A stretch of 37,463 nucleotides of DNA from Lentilactobacillus farraginis DSM 18382 = JCM 14108 (GTDB taxonomy: Bacteria > Bacillota > Bacilli > Lactobacillales > Lactobacillaceae): NCBI RefSeq assembly GCF_000583655.1, contig NZ_BAKI01000026.1, positions 1 through 37,463 of the forward strand, written 5' to 3'. Below the pieces are notes generated by a model that saw only the letters and a list, made by a program, of their open reading frames with translations, made no database searches and was not told the DNA's origin. Made by a program: the position numbers and the translations under genes. Below are positions 26,491 to 35,099 of this stretch, in pieces. Position 1 is the first letter of the stretch. Every line of letters begins with the position of its first letter.

Positions 26491-27396
26491 TTAATTGGAA
26501 ACAAATGCTTTATTAGCAGTGATATAGTTGCCATTTGTTAATTGAAACCTGTAAGCACCACCGGTTGAACGGGTGACAGCTTTTACAGATAATGTTTTAC
26601 CAGCAGCTAATTTAGTAATCCGACTTTTGAAATTAACATCCTGGTACTCATAAATGTTTCTTGTAATAGTTACCTTTTTAGATGCTGGTACTGCCGTGTA
26701 GTAAGTTGGCTTGGCCGTATCAGCAGATCCAGCTTTGAACCAAGAATTGACAACTGACGAATTAAGCGTTTTGCTTAAATCAACGTTGCCGCTGATACCA
26801 CTGACCCGTCCTGTTGATGTATATTGCCAAAGATCTGCTGAAGCAGTTGGCTTCTTAGAATAATTGGCAATCCATGAACCATCAAATTTTGAATAGTTGA
26901 TTTTATGAACAGCAACATAGTTATCGTAAGAATAGTAAATCAATGGTTTATTGGTGAGCTTTCTCATTTGACTCAGCCATGCGTTGACGTAGGATTGCTC
27001 GGAACCTTTGCCTTTTCGATGTTCATTATCCAAAACATAGAACCGCGCGCCGGCATTGGAGCGTTTATAAAAATCCCGAGCCTCTTTTTTGGCATCGGCA
27101 ACACTGCTGAATTCAGCGTAACCATATTGACCAAATGGCACGCCATATTTTTTGGCGCCGGCCGCGTTGACGTTTCGCTTGGAGTCGATTCGGAAATCGG
27201 CATCGCCGGTATCACCATGCTGAACCCGGATAATGGCATATTTTAGAACTTTGGATGCTTTGCTCCAATTGATATTTCCCTGGTATTGGGAAACGTCGGC
27301 GATTTTTGTTTTACTTGCACTGACCGATGTACTAATGGTAAAGGCTGCCAAAGCCCCCATAAACAGGCCAGCCATTTTTTTGAAATTAAATGTCAT
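26491..27396 (-). CDS. Secreted GH25 lysozyme with DUF5776-like C-terminal domain
   Basis: 301-residue secreted muramidase. There is a signal peptide (FMGALAAFTISTSVSA). The GH25 domain (about 30-220) has ADVSQYQGNINW with the catalytic Asp region, YAIIRVQHG, FYVLDNEHRKG with the Glu/Asp motif and DLWQYTSTG. The C-terminal module (about 230-301, YYTAVPASKKVTI to NYITANKAFVSN) resembles DUF5776 wall-associated repeats of lactobacilli. It cleaves peptidoglycan between MurNAc and GlcNAc. The first gene of an operon with the NlpC/P60 endopeptidase, pairing glycan and peptide cleavage. A -10 TATACT (27435-27430, minus strand) is a candidate promoter. Confidence 0.92.
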   Translation of the reverse strand: MTFNFKKMAGLFMGALAAFTISTSVSASKTKIADVSQYQGNINWSKASKVLKYAIIRVQHGDTGDADFRIDSKRNVNAAGAKKYGVPFGQYGYAEFSSVADAKKEARDFYKRSNAGARFYVLDNEHRKGKGSEQSYVNAWLSQMRKLTNKPLIYYSYDNYVAVHKINYSKFDGSWIANYSKKPTASADLWQYTSTGRVSGISGNVDLSKTLNSSVVNSWFKAGSADTAKPTYYTAVPASKKVTITRNIYEYQDVNFKSRITKLAAGKTLSVKAVTRSTGGAYRFQLTNGNYITANKAFVSN

Positions 27397-27626
27397 CTCA
27401 TTGGTCCCCCTTATAAAACTACAAGAATAAGTATAGGAGAAAAATGCTACATAACAGTCTCAAGATTGTTTCATAAAGATTAAACATAAATTTCACAGTT
27501 TTTTCACATTTGTGCGTTATTGATCCGACGGGAATTAAAAGCAATATCAATAAACTAAAATTAAAAAAATATTTTAACTTTTTTTTCGTAAATCAGCTAA
27601 ATTTTGCTAAAAATCAGTTAAAAATA

Positions 27627-27676
27627 GCTTAACCGCTCGCAAATATTACAAGTTAAGGCGGTTAAGCGTAATATTT
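27627..27676. repeat. Two interleaved inverted repeats upstream of yfhO
   Basis: GCTTAACCGC (27627-27636) with GCGGTTAAGC (27658-27667), and AAATATTAC (27641-27649) with GTAATATTT (27668-27676). The arms alternate 1-2-1'-2', so as RNA they would form an H-type pseudoknot. The rest of 27437-27738 is A/T-rich with no gene visible. Confidence 0.7.
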
Positions 27677-27738
27677 TCAAAAAATGATAATTGTTGGTAA
27701 AAAAAGAGTTTGTTTGCGTATTTAAAAATTGAGTGGGT

Positions 27739-27744
27739 TATACT
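27739..27744 (+). promoter_or_regulatory. Possible -10 of the yfhO gene
   Basis: TATACT, without a good -35. If used, the first start codons of the open frame (27710) are excluded. Confidence 0.35.
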
Positions 27745-27823
27745 AAATAGGATTCTGATATCAATAATGATTGTGGAAAACCAACTTGAAATAAAAAGTG
27801 ATATTTGGAGAGATTTTGAAATT

Positions 27824-30433
27824 ATGTTAACGAAAATGCGAATGCATCAGCGATTTAATTACTACATATCGATCACAATCCTACCAGTGGTCGTTGTCAG
27901 CCTGTTGTTTATAATAATTGGTATCGCGCCATTTGGTTCAAAAAATTTGTTGATCAGCGATTTGTCAACTCAGTACCTGCAATTTTTTGCCGAATTGAGG
28001 CGGCAGCTGCTGCACCTTTCTTTTTCAAGTTATTCTTTTTTAATTTCAATCGGGGACAGCCTGGTTCCGGTTTATGCCTATTATCTATTAAGCCCACTTA
28101 ATCTGCTGGTTGTCTTTTTTGAGCCGGCCCATCTGCCAATTGCTATTGATTTAATCATTTGGCTGAAAATTATTCTGTGTAGCGTTTCGATGAGTACCTT
28201 TTTGGCCTATAAATATCGGCATTATGATTTTATGGCTGCGTGTGGTGGCCTGGCTTATGGCCTGTGTGGCTTCGTATCTATGTATTTTTACGATTTAATG
28301 TGGCTGGATGCTTTGATTCTGCTGCCGATGATGATTTATGGTCTTGAGAAGCTTTATTATCAAAATCGTTTCTGGTTATATGTGGGTGGTTTAACGGCCA
28401 TTATTATAACCAACTATTATATGGGATATATTATTTGCTTGTTTAGTGTGATTTATTTCCTGTATTTAATGGTTAAGGAGCAGCCGGCACGGCTCTCATT
28501 GGGGATATATCTAAAGCAACAGCTGAATCGGATTGGCCGTTTTTTGTGGTATTCACTACTGTCGGGGATGCTATCGGCCGTTGTTTTAATACCCACGGCC
28601 ATTTCAATGATGTCAACCGGCAAAAAGGATATTCATCTGCGGAATTTTATTTTAAAGGGAACCTTTGGACCGAGTTTTACTGTTAATCTCGGATTCGGCG
28701 GTAATGATTTTGCGGGGCGACTGGTGCACAATCCCAGTATGTTTACCGGTTCTTTATTTATTATTTTGGGAATTGTTTATTTCTTTTCCAAAAGCGTGTC
28801 CAATCGTGATAAACAGGCAGCCGCTTTTCTACTAGGCAGTATTTTTATTGGGATGTGGTTGTTACCATTGAATACGGTTTGGCATTTGTTCCAGCGACCA
28901 GCCGGGTTTCCGTTTCGGATGGTATTCTTATTCAGCTTTGCGTTGGTAATGGTGGCTTATGAAGGCTACCTAAAGGGCATCTTTAAGGATTCAAAACTGA
29001 TTGTTCTCGCAACTGCTGGATTGGGAGTTGCGATTTCAATCGGTTATGCCTGGGCGGCTATTTTTCAGGAAAAGATGACGCCGTACAAATTTGCAACGCC
29101 GCAGCTTTCCGCTAATAATTTTATCTATGTGTTGGTGCTGGGCTTTTTGATTTTGACGGCCATTGCGATCATGTCACTGACAAATCGTCAGGCTTCCGGC
29201 AAGGTGATTCTTACCAGCATTTTGATTTTTGAATTAATGATGAATTTTTTCGTAGCGACGATGAATGCACCATTTGTCAATCAACATCAATTTGAAACTC
29301 AATACCGGCGCTCCAGACAGGCTATTCAGCGGGTTCAGCATCTAAAATTCACGCAGAATAAATTTTATCGCTTGTTGGTTCTGGATCAGCCTTACCGAAA
29401 TATTTACCGAATTCCTTACAGTGGTTATAATGATTCACTGCTTTTTGAAAATCACGGTATTAGTTCATATAGTTCGACGCTGAATTCTCATACGCACCAC
29501 GTTTTGGCTAGTCTAGGGTTTTCCAGTCGAAATATTCGGCGAATTGATATGTTGGGTGGCTCGATAATTACTAATCATCTGTTTGGGATTAAATATTATT
29601 ATGTTATCGGTCAACACATGCAAAAACTATTTGTCAGACAGAATGCCGCCCAGTTAGGTTTTATGACGCATCAACAAATGCGCCATTTAAAGTATCATTC
29701 CAACCAGGTCTTTGATAATCTTAATGCGTTGGTTCAGGCCGAAGCTGGCAATAATCGGCAATATCTTTATCGGCCGACGGTTACCGATTATCAACAGTCA
29801 CTAATCAAGGGGAACCACTATTATCGGCTGCAGATTCGTGCCAGAACCAGCGGTCCGCACTACCTTTATATCCCCAAAATCAGGCTGTATCATGTGACAA
29901 TGTGGGTAAATGGCGCTAAGTTGGCAAAAACTTATAGTGGTTTGGGAACGGAAATGATTCCGATTGGTTACTTGCAAAAAGGTCAGGTAGCGACAATTCG
30001 ACTACGATCAACTAAATTATTAAAAACGGTTCCTAAAATAACAATGGGCGTTGATTTGAAAAAATTTGAAGCCGTCGCAGCTCAAACAAGAAAACATCAG
30101 TTTCAATTACAAGATGCTCAAAATATCAATGAACATGGCGGCCATTTTCGGGGAACGGTTAACGTCTCAAAAAATAGCCGGATACTCTTAATGAGCTTTC
30201 CTTATGATCGGGGCTGGCAGTTGCACGTGGATGGAAAACCCCATCCGATCATAAAGGTTGCAGATGGCCTGATAGGTGCTAAACTAACAGCGGGAGAACA
30301 TCACTTGGCCTTTAACTACCACATCAGAGGCTTGGTGCCTGGTTTTATTATCACAATGATTGGGTTGGTATTGTTGGTAATTTCAAGGTGGTGGAAAGAA
30401 AAAAGCGTAAAATTTGTAAAACATTTACATTAG
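27824..30433 (+). CDS. yfhO: YfhO family multi-pass membrane protein
   Basis: About 869 residues, normal for YfhO. Twelve or so hydrophobic segments fill residues 12-480, with the early extracytoplasmic loop ISDLSTQYLQFF typical of the family (Asp near TM1, as in GT-C glycosyltransferases). A soluble extracytoplasmic domain (about 500-840) ends SFPYDRGWQLHVDGKP, and a final TM precedes a basic tail. In B. subtilis and Listeria, YfhO-type proteins take part in glycosylation of lipoteichoic acid. The open frame starts at 27710; I prefer ATG 27824 because GGAGAG lies at 27807-27812 and a TATACT lies inside the earlier part. Confidence 0.85.
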   Translation: MLTKMRMHQRFNYYISITILPVVVVSLLFIIIGIAPFGSKNLLISDLSTQYLQFFAELRRQLLHLSFSSYSFLISIGDSLVPVYAYYLLSPLNLLVVFFEPAHLPIAIDLIIWLKIILCSVSMSTFLAYKYRHYDFMAACGGLAYGLCGFVSMYFYDLMWLDALILLPMMIYGLEKLYYQNRFWLYVGGLTAIIITNYYMGYIICLFSVIYFLYLMVKEQPARLSLGIYLKQQLNRIGRFLWYSLLSGMLSAVVLIPTAISMMSTGKKDIHLRNFILKGTFGPSFTVNLGFGGNDFAGRLVHNPSMFTGSLFIILGIVYFFSKSVSNRDKQAAAFLLGSIFIGMWLLPLNTVWHLFQRPAGFPFRMVFLFSFALVMVAYEGYLKGIFKDSKLIVLATAGLGVAISIGYAWAAIFQEKMTPYKFATPQLSANNFIYVLVLGFLILTAIAIMSLTNRQASGKVILTSILIFELMMNFFVATMNAPFVNQHQFETQYRRSRQAIQRVQHLKFTQNKFYRLLVLDQPYRNIYRIPYSGYNDSLLFENHGISSYSSTLNSHTHHVLASLGFSSRNIRRIDMLGGSIITNHLFGIKYYYVIGQHMQKLFVRQNAAQLGFMTHQQMRHLKYHSNQVFDNLNALVQAEAGNNRQYLYRPTVTDYQQSLIKGNHYYRLQIRARTSGPHYLYIPKIRLYHVTMWVNGAKLAKTYSGLGTEMIPIGYLQKGQVATIRLRSTKLLKTVPKITMGVDLKKFEAVAAQTRKHQFQLQDAQNINEHGGHFRGTVNVSKNSRILLMSFPYDRGWQLHVDGKPHPIIKVADGLIGAKLTAGEHHLAFNYHIRGLVPGFIITMIGLVLLVISRWWKEKSVKFVKHLH

Positions 30434-30536
30434 TTGGTAAAAACAGTTACGTACCTGTTGAACTTGAACTAATTGCTAAAGCGCTGATATGAAAGTGATA
30501 GTAACCTGTTTTAAAATGAATTTACACAAAAATAAA

Positions 30537-30594
30537 ATAATCTGAAAAAAATTTACGCACAATGCTTGCGAAAATTCTTTTCAGATTATATAAT
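30537..30594 (+). promoter_or_regulatory. gnd promoter inside a 12-bp dyad
   Basis: -35 TTGCGA (30566-30571), 17 bases, -10 TATAAT (30589-30594). ATAATCTGAAAA (30537-30548) and TTTTCAGATTAT (30578-30589) are perfect inverted copies; the right arm abuts the -10 and the -35 lies in the loop. It may be an operator or, for readthrough RNA from yfhO, a hairpin. Confidence 0.65.
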
Positions 30595-30651
30595 AATTCT
30601 CGTAAAGAACAGTTGAGAACTAGTATATTAGACGAAAGAGGTACGATTCTT

Positions 30652-31553
30652 ATGCAAATTGGTATGATTGGTTTAGGAAAAATGGGTCTTAACCTGGTTA
30701 AGAACATGATCCGTAACGGTAATGAAGTGGTTGCATTTGATTTAAACGAAGATAACGTTAAGCTTGCTCAAGAGGCCGGTGCAACACCAGCTTCAAGTAA
30801 TGAGGATCTTGTTAGTAAATTAGATGCCCCTCGCACGGTTTGGATTATGGTACCGGCCGGCAAACCAACTGATTCAACAGTCCAAGAACTTATCGGTTTG
30901 CTTTCAAAGGGCGATTACCTGATTGACGGTGGTAACTCATTCTATGAGGATTCAATTCGTCATGGCAAGTTGGCTGAGGAAAAAGGCATTAACTTCTTTG
31001 ACTGTGGTACTTCGGGCGGTCAAGACGGTGCTTTAAACGGTGGTAACTTTATGATTGGTGGTACCAGCGCCGAAGCTTTCGAACACTTGAAGCATTATTC
31101 GATGGCATTTCACAAAAAGATGGTTACCTTTACACTGGCAAACCGGGTTCAGGCCACTATTTAAAGATGGTTCATAACGGCATTGAGTACGGTATGATGG
31201 AAGCCATTGGTGAAGGCTATGATGTTTTGGATCACAGTCCTTTCGATTATGACAATGAAGCAGTTGCGAAAGTTTGGGTAAATGGTTCTGTTATCCGTGG
31301 CTGGCTTATGGAATTGGCACAGGAAGCCTTTGCCAACGATGCCAACTTGGATCAGATCAGTGGCAAGATGTTCTCATCTGGTGAAGGTAAATGGACAGTC
31401 CAAGAAGCGCTCAAGCAAGGTATTCCGGTTCCAGTTATCACTGATTCATTGTTTGCCCGTAATCGTTCAATGGAACAAGATACCTTTACAGGCAAGGTTG
31501 TTTCAGCATTACGTCACGGATTCGGTGGCCATGCAATGGATATGAAGAAGTAA
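30652..31553 (+). pseudogene. gnd: 6-Phosphogluconate dehydrogenase, decarboxylating, short form (one-base frameshift)
   Basis: Converts 6-phosphogluconate to ribulose 5-phosphate, CO2 and NAD(P)H, feeding phosphoketolase. Restored length is 300 residues, matching the short (often NAD-linked) class rather than the 470-residue form. It has the Rossmann motif GMIGLGKMGLNL, substrate-binding FFDCGTSGG and catalytic KMVHNGIEYGMMEA. The frame breaks near 31093 (AAGCATT; doubling C gives AAG CCA); after it the sequence reads ALFDGISQKDGYLYTGK. The open frame begins at 30562, inside the promoter; ATG 30652 follows AAAGAGG. For a central enzyme, a sequence error is more likely than gene loss. Confidence 0.92.
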
Positions 31554-31573
31554 TTGACTTAAAAAATAACACG

Positions 31574-31608
31574 AAAAAAGATCGAGGCAAATTGGCTTCG
31601 ATCTTTTT
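31574..31608. terminator. Bidirectional terminator between gnd and the FCD regulator
   Basis: AAAAAGATCGA-g-GC (31575-31588) pairs with GC-t-TCGATCTTTTT (31595-31608) with A and T flanks on both sides. Confidence 0.85.
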
Positions 31609-31621
31609 GTAGTACTGAAAA

Positions 31622-32296
31622 TTAATTTTCTTTGTAATTCTTAAAATAGTCCGGGTAAGCATTCAGGACCCCTTGTTTTTCCAAGAGCATTAAATGTAGA
31701 TGTTGGGTTATCAGAAAATTTAAATCATCAATATCTTGATTAAGGACTGCATTATAAATTCGCTGATGTTGAGTTAACAGCGTGCGCCAGTTAAGGTTAC
31801 TTTCTTTTAATCGCAGTCTGCGGAATCTGTTGAGTTGGGTATTGTTAATTTGCAGCCACTGCCAGACTGTGTCTTTGTGGACGACTTTATAAAATTCGTG
31901 ATGAAAGTTTTGATCCAAATCAAAGAATTTGTCAGTCTCGTTATTCCTTGCAGTGTTGGCTTGAGCTCTTAAGTTGTCTGCCAAAATACTTTTGGTACTT
32001 TCTGTCATTTTTACGACGGCATCAACCATGATATTAGGCTCAATGCAGTTTCGCACAAACTGGGCATCTTTTGCATCTGCCATATCAATTTTAGTGATAT
32101 AGGTGCCGCTCTGAGGTATCACTTCAATCAACCCTTCACGTTCGATGCGGATAATTGCCTCTCTAACAGGCGTTCTACCAAGGCTTAATTCTGAAGAAAT
32201 TGTTTTTTCAGAGATTTTTTGCCCGGGGATGTAGTCAAAATGAATGATTTTATATTTAATTTCGTTGTAAGCATCGCTTCGCATGTTATCCATCAT
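31622..32296 (-). CDS. GntR family transcriptional regulator (FCD domain)
   Basis: 224-residue cytosolic regulator. N-terminal winged helix-turn-helix (about 5-70: GQKISEKTISSELSLGRTPVREAI). The helical FCD effector domain (about 80-215) shows metal-site residues in DLDQNFHHEFY and a later His (LLTQHQRIY). FadR-type regulators often sense organic acids or sugar acids. It is convergent with gnd, and the dyad at the gnd promoter is a candidate target (inference). AAGGAGAG precedes ATG 32296; TGCTAAGAT (32334-32326, minus strand) is an extended -10 with TTAACT upstream. Confidence 0.91.
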   Translation of the reverse strand: MMDNMRSDAYNEIKYKIIHFDYIPGQKISEKTISSELSLGRTPVREAIIRIEREGLIEVIPQSGTYITKIDMADAKDAQFVRNCIEPNIMVDAVVKMTESTKSILADNLRAQANTARNNETDKFFDLDQNFHHEFYKVVHKDTVWQWLQINNTQLNRFRRLRLKESNLNWRTLLTQHQRIYNAVLNQDIDDLNFLITQHLHLMLLEKQGVLNAYPDYFKNYKEN

Positions 32297-32325
32297 AGGT
32301 TTGCTCTCCTTTTTATACGAGTTTT

Positions 32326-32334
32326 ATCTTAGCA
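32326..32334 (-). promoter_or_regulatory. Extended -10 of the FCD regulator gene
   Basis: TGCTAAGAT on the minus strand, with TTAACT 17 bases upstream. Confidence 0.45.
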
Positions 32335-32373
32335 TAATCTTGTTCAAAAGTTAACGTAAAGAGGTTCCCTTAA

Positions 32374-32640
32374 AAGAGACCGACGTTCAAAAAACGGCAT
32401 CTGCCAGAATTAGTGGATGTGACAAATAAATTCTGGGAAATTTATGCTGAGTACGCGAGGGTAATGTGAACTAATGAAGACGTCTACTGGGGAGTTACCG
32501 ATGGGGCTTTATCGACAATTGGTGTCTTAGCTATCAATATTTGGATTTCTACTGCTATTCGGACGTTTGTGGACAAATACCACAAGTTGGTTCCAATGCC
32601 TGTGGCTCGTTCCTTTTTTGGAAAAACTGTGTGTTATTAA
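32374..32640 (+). pseudogene. Possible gene remnant with one in-frame stop
   Basis: One frame is open from 32374 to TAA 32638-32640 except for TGA at 32467-32469. It reads like protein (KFWEIYAEYA before the stop; TNEDVYWG, a hydrophobic stretch LSTIGVLAINIWIST, then VDKYHKLVPMPVARSFFGK after it). There is no good start or ribosome binding site and I do not recognise it. It may be a decayed membrane protein or chance. It accounts for most of the long gap before ackA. Confidence 0.25.
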
Positions 32641-32720
32641 AAAGTTTTGCTTGGAAAAGCGTTAGTATTAAATACCAAAATGCGCAATAGCGAATCATGT
32701 CACAATCTCCGAATAAATAG

Positions 32721-32726
32721 TATACT
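32721..32726 (+). promoter_or_regulatory. Possible -10 of ackA
   Basis: TATACT about 59 bases before the start codon; no good -35. Confidence 0.4.
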
Positions 32727-32784
32727 ATAGGCATGGATCCGTTTTCACAATGAATACAAATCATAAATGTCGGGGGTTAGTGCT

Positions 32785-33963
32785 ATGTCCAAAGTTTTAA
32801 TTGTTAACGCGGGAAGTTCTTCTTTAAAGTTCAAGTTATTTGAAATGCCAAAGGAAACGGTTCTCGCGGACGGTCAGGTTGAACGGATTAATCTGCCGGG
32901 CTCGATTATTAAGATCAAGTACGGGGACGGCGAGACGTTTAAGCAGGTTGAGGACAATGTTGATTATGAACGTTCGGCAGCAATTATGCTGAATAATTTA
33001 AAAGATCTTGGCGTCATTGACCATCTCCACGATATTGATGCAGTTGGTAACCGGGTAGTTGCCGGCAGCACTGTTTTTGATAAGGTTGCCAAGATTGATG
33101 ATAAAGCACTGAACTGGATTAATGAACTAAGTGAAATTGCGCCGATTCATAACCCGGTAGAGGCCGAATACATTCAGATTATTCGCCGGATTCTGCCGGA
33201 AACTGATCAGTATGCGATTTTTGACAGTGCTTTCTTTAAAGACGTGCCGGAAGTTAATGCAATTTATGGCATTCCGTATGAATTAACCAAGAAATTTACG
33301 ATTCGTCGATATGGCGAACATGGTATTAATCACGGTTACATTACGCAAAGGGCTCAGGAATTACTGGGGTATAAGACTGCTAAATTGGTTACGTTGCATT
33401 TGGGATCCGGTGCTTCCGTTGCTGCCGAAAAAGATGGCAAGTGTGTTGATACGTCAATGGGCTTTACGCCAATGAACGGTTTGACGATGGGCACCCGTTC
33501 CGGTGATGTTGACCCGGCATTGGTACCATTCTTTATGAAACGCATGGGGGCTTCGGCTGAAGAAGTAATTGAAATGTTTAATGACCGTTCCGGCTTGTTG
33601 GGGATTTCGGGAGTTTCTTCAGACATGCGGGATTTGGAAAGCTCAGATGATGATCGTGCTAAATTGGCGCTGGATATCTTTGTCAATCGAACGGTTAAAT
33701 ATGCGGCCAGCTACATTACGGAACTTGGCGGCGTTGACGCAATTGTCTTTTCCGGTGGCATCGGTGAACATGATAAGTGGGTCCGTGAGCAGGTCTGCAA
33801 GAAGCTGGAGATTTTTGGTATCAAGTTGGATGATGCGTTGAACGAAAAGCAAGCTCCCGGAGATTTAAGTACTAAAGATTCTACGGCAAGAATTTTGTTG
33901 ATTCCAGCCGATGAAGAATTGGCAATGGTTCGGGACGTGGCTGATGAAATGAATGCTGATTAA
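32785..33963 (+). CDS. ackA: Acetate kinase
   Basis: 392-residue cytosolic kinase converting acetyl-phosphate and ADP to acetate and ATP, the energy-yielding exit from the phosphoketolase reaction. Signature 1 is VLIVNAGSSSLKFKLF at the N-terminus; the middle has VTLHLGSGASVAAEKDGK and MGFTPMNGLTMGTRSGDVDP, and VFSGGIGEHDKWVR is near 325. Full length. An in-frame ATG at 32767 exists, but the protein family starts at MSKVLIVNAG (ATG 32785), which has GGGGG ten bases before it. No hairpin terminator is seen between its stop and the next promoter. Confidence 0.96.
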   Translation: MSKVLIVNAGSSSLKFKLFEMPKETVLADGQVERINLPGSIIKIKYGDGETFKQVEDNVDYERSAAIMLNNLKDLGVIDHLHDIDAVGNRVVAGSTVFDKVAKIDDKALNWINELSEIAPIHNPVEAEYIQIIRRILPETDQYAIFDSAFFKDVPEVNAIYGIPYELTKKFTIRRYGEHGINHGYITQRAQELLGYKTAKLVTLHLGSGASVAAEKDGKCVDTSMGFTPMNGLTMGTRSGDVDPALVPFFMKRMGASAEEVIEMFNDRSGLLGISGVSSDMRDLESSDDDRAKLALDIFVNRTVKYAASYITELGGVDAIVFSGGIGEHDKWVREQVCKKLEIFGIKLDDALNEKQAPGDLSTKDSTARILLIPADEELAMVRDVADEMNAD

Positions 33964-33980
33964 ATTTCTTCAAAAAATTG

Positions 33981-34034
33981 TTTACAATTAGAAAATAATG
34001 AGTTATCATACTTAACAATTAGAAAACGTTAAGA
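33981..34034 (+). promoter_or_regulatory. Promoter of the T-box operon, with 12-bp direct repeat and cre-like site
   Basis: -35 TTTACA (33981-33986), 17 bases, -10 TATCAT (34004-34009). ACAATTAGAAAA occurs at 33984-33995 and 34015-34026, 31 bases apart. AGAAAACGTTAAGA (34021-34034), just past the expected start, matches 12 of 14 cre positions. Confidence 0.55.
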
Positions 34035-34040
34035 AAAAAG

Positions 34041-34316
34041 CAACGAAAAGCAGGAGTAGATGATTTTCCTCGTTAAGAGAGCTTCTAATTGGTGAGAAGA
34101 AGCCTTGGGAGATTGTCGAAAGTAGGCTTTGAGCTGTAGATGCGAATGATTCATTGAGTGTCTACTGGATGCCACCATTACAAGGCCAACGACTACAATG
34201 ACAAGTTGTGTTCGTTAAGATCGGCTCTTTTGAGTTCGATAAAATCAAGGTGGTACCGTGCGTTAAAACGCGCCCTTCGATGTATATTCAATATATACTC
34301 GACGGGCGCGTTTTTT
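34041..34316 (+). promoter_or_regulatory. T-box riboswitch leader, specifier GUA (valine)
   Basis: Stem I: AAAGC/GCUUU (34047-34051/34126-34130), an internal loop with AGUA on the left and GAAAGUAG (34118-34125) on the right, an 11-bp helix with wobbles (34059-34069/34107-34117), the AAGAGAG bulge and distal hairpin GCUUCU/AGAAGC. Loop layout is the same as in B. subtilis glyQS, which puts the specifier at GUA (34122-34124), valine. T-box sequence AAGGTGGTACCGTG (34247-34260): UGGU fits a tRNA ending ACCA, as tRNA-Val does. Antiterminator: AAGG/CCUU and GUGCG/CGCGC around the UGGUACC bulge. Competing terminator: AAAACGCGCCC (34265-34275) with GGGCGCG and T6 (34304-34316). Uncharged tRNA should turn on the downstream genes. 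Confidence 0.88.
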
Positions 34317-34352
34317 GTTGCTTTCTTGTTGTTATGAAACGGAGGACTATGT

Positions 34353-35099
34353 ATGACAATTAATAACTTATTAACTTATTTGGATCATCGGCCGGAGACG
34401 ATTATGCCGGCATCAGGAGATGGTCGGACATTCAGTGCTTTGAGTAAAGAAAACTTTCCTGCCATTTTAATTGATGGAACGTTAACCAGTCAAAATCTGA
34501 TCGCTGAAGATTCCCAGGGAATGCTGACATTATCGGAATATGCCAAATTTTTGCGGGATATGCGGTTAAAAAAGACCGGTTTATTGATTGCCGACCTGCA
34601 GTCGGGATTTGGAAATCCGTTGAATACCTATTACGCTGCTAAAGAATTAGAGCGCTCCGGCGGCGACATTCTATTACTCAATGACCAGACGTATCCGGCC
34701 CACACAACGACCGAGCCGATGACGACAACGCCGGAAGAATTGATCGGTAAGCTTCGGGCGGCCAAAGACAGCTTGGAAAATCCGGCAACCCAAATCTGGA
34801 TTAAGTTGGAGGGGCTTCATTCATATGGCATTGAAGGCTTAATTAAACGCATTCAATATTTAGCCAAAGCTGGTGCCGATGCAATTGTCATTGATCACTA
34901 TGATAACCAGCAACTATTGCAATTGACCCAAGTTGGACTGCCACTACCGCTCTTGGCAACCTGGGAGCCGGGAATTGATCAAATCGACGGTATTACCGGC
35001 TGGCTTGACAAAGGATACCTGTCAACGGTTATTCAGCGGGCGCAGAGCCAAGCAATTAATTTTATTAAACAGGGAGGACTTGCCTATGCTGAAAAATGA
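34353..35099 (+). CDS. Isocitrate lyase/PEP mutase-family protein lacking the catalytic Cys motif
   Basis: 248-residue protein with the TIM-barrel layout of the PEP mutase/isocitrate lyase superfamily: AILIDGTLTSQNLIA, IADLQSGFGNP (cf. ADADTGYGD of the next gene), LLLNDQTYP (cf. IEDQVWP) and KAGADAIVIDHYD. Where active lyases have KRCGH after the Asp-Gln strand it has AHTTTEP, so the catalytic Cys is missing. It may be a non-catalytic partner or have another reaction. CGGAGG precedes ATG 34353. First gene after the T-box; its last 14 bases overlap the next gene. Confidence 0.75.
   Translation: MTINNLLTYLDHRPETIMPASGDGRTFSALSKENFPAILIDGTLTSQNLIAEDSQGMLTLSEYAKFLRDMRLKKTGLLIADLQSGFGNPLNTYYAAKELERSGGDILLLNDQTYPAHTTTEPMTTTPEELIGKLRAAKDSLENPATQIWIKLEGLHSYGIEGLIKRIQYLAKAGADAIVIDHYDNQQLLQLTQVGLPLPLLATWEPGIDQIDGITGWLDKGYLSTVIQRAQSQAINFIKQGGLAYAEK

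Noticed and set aside
32467-32469. In-frame TGA as selenocysteine
   Set aside because: No SECIS-like hairpin follows, lactobacilli generally lack the pathway, and the reading frame itself is uncertain.
32555-32764. 69-codon minus-strand frame upstream of ackA
   Set aside because: No ribosome binding site, odd composition, and it overlaps the ackA promoter.
34933-35085. 51-residue N-terminal extension of the PrpB-like lyase
   Set aside because: It lies in the coding region of the preceding gene, while AGGGAGG fixes ATG 35086.
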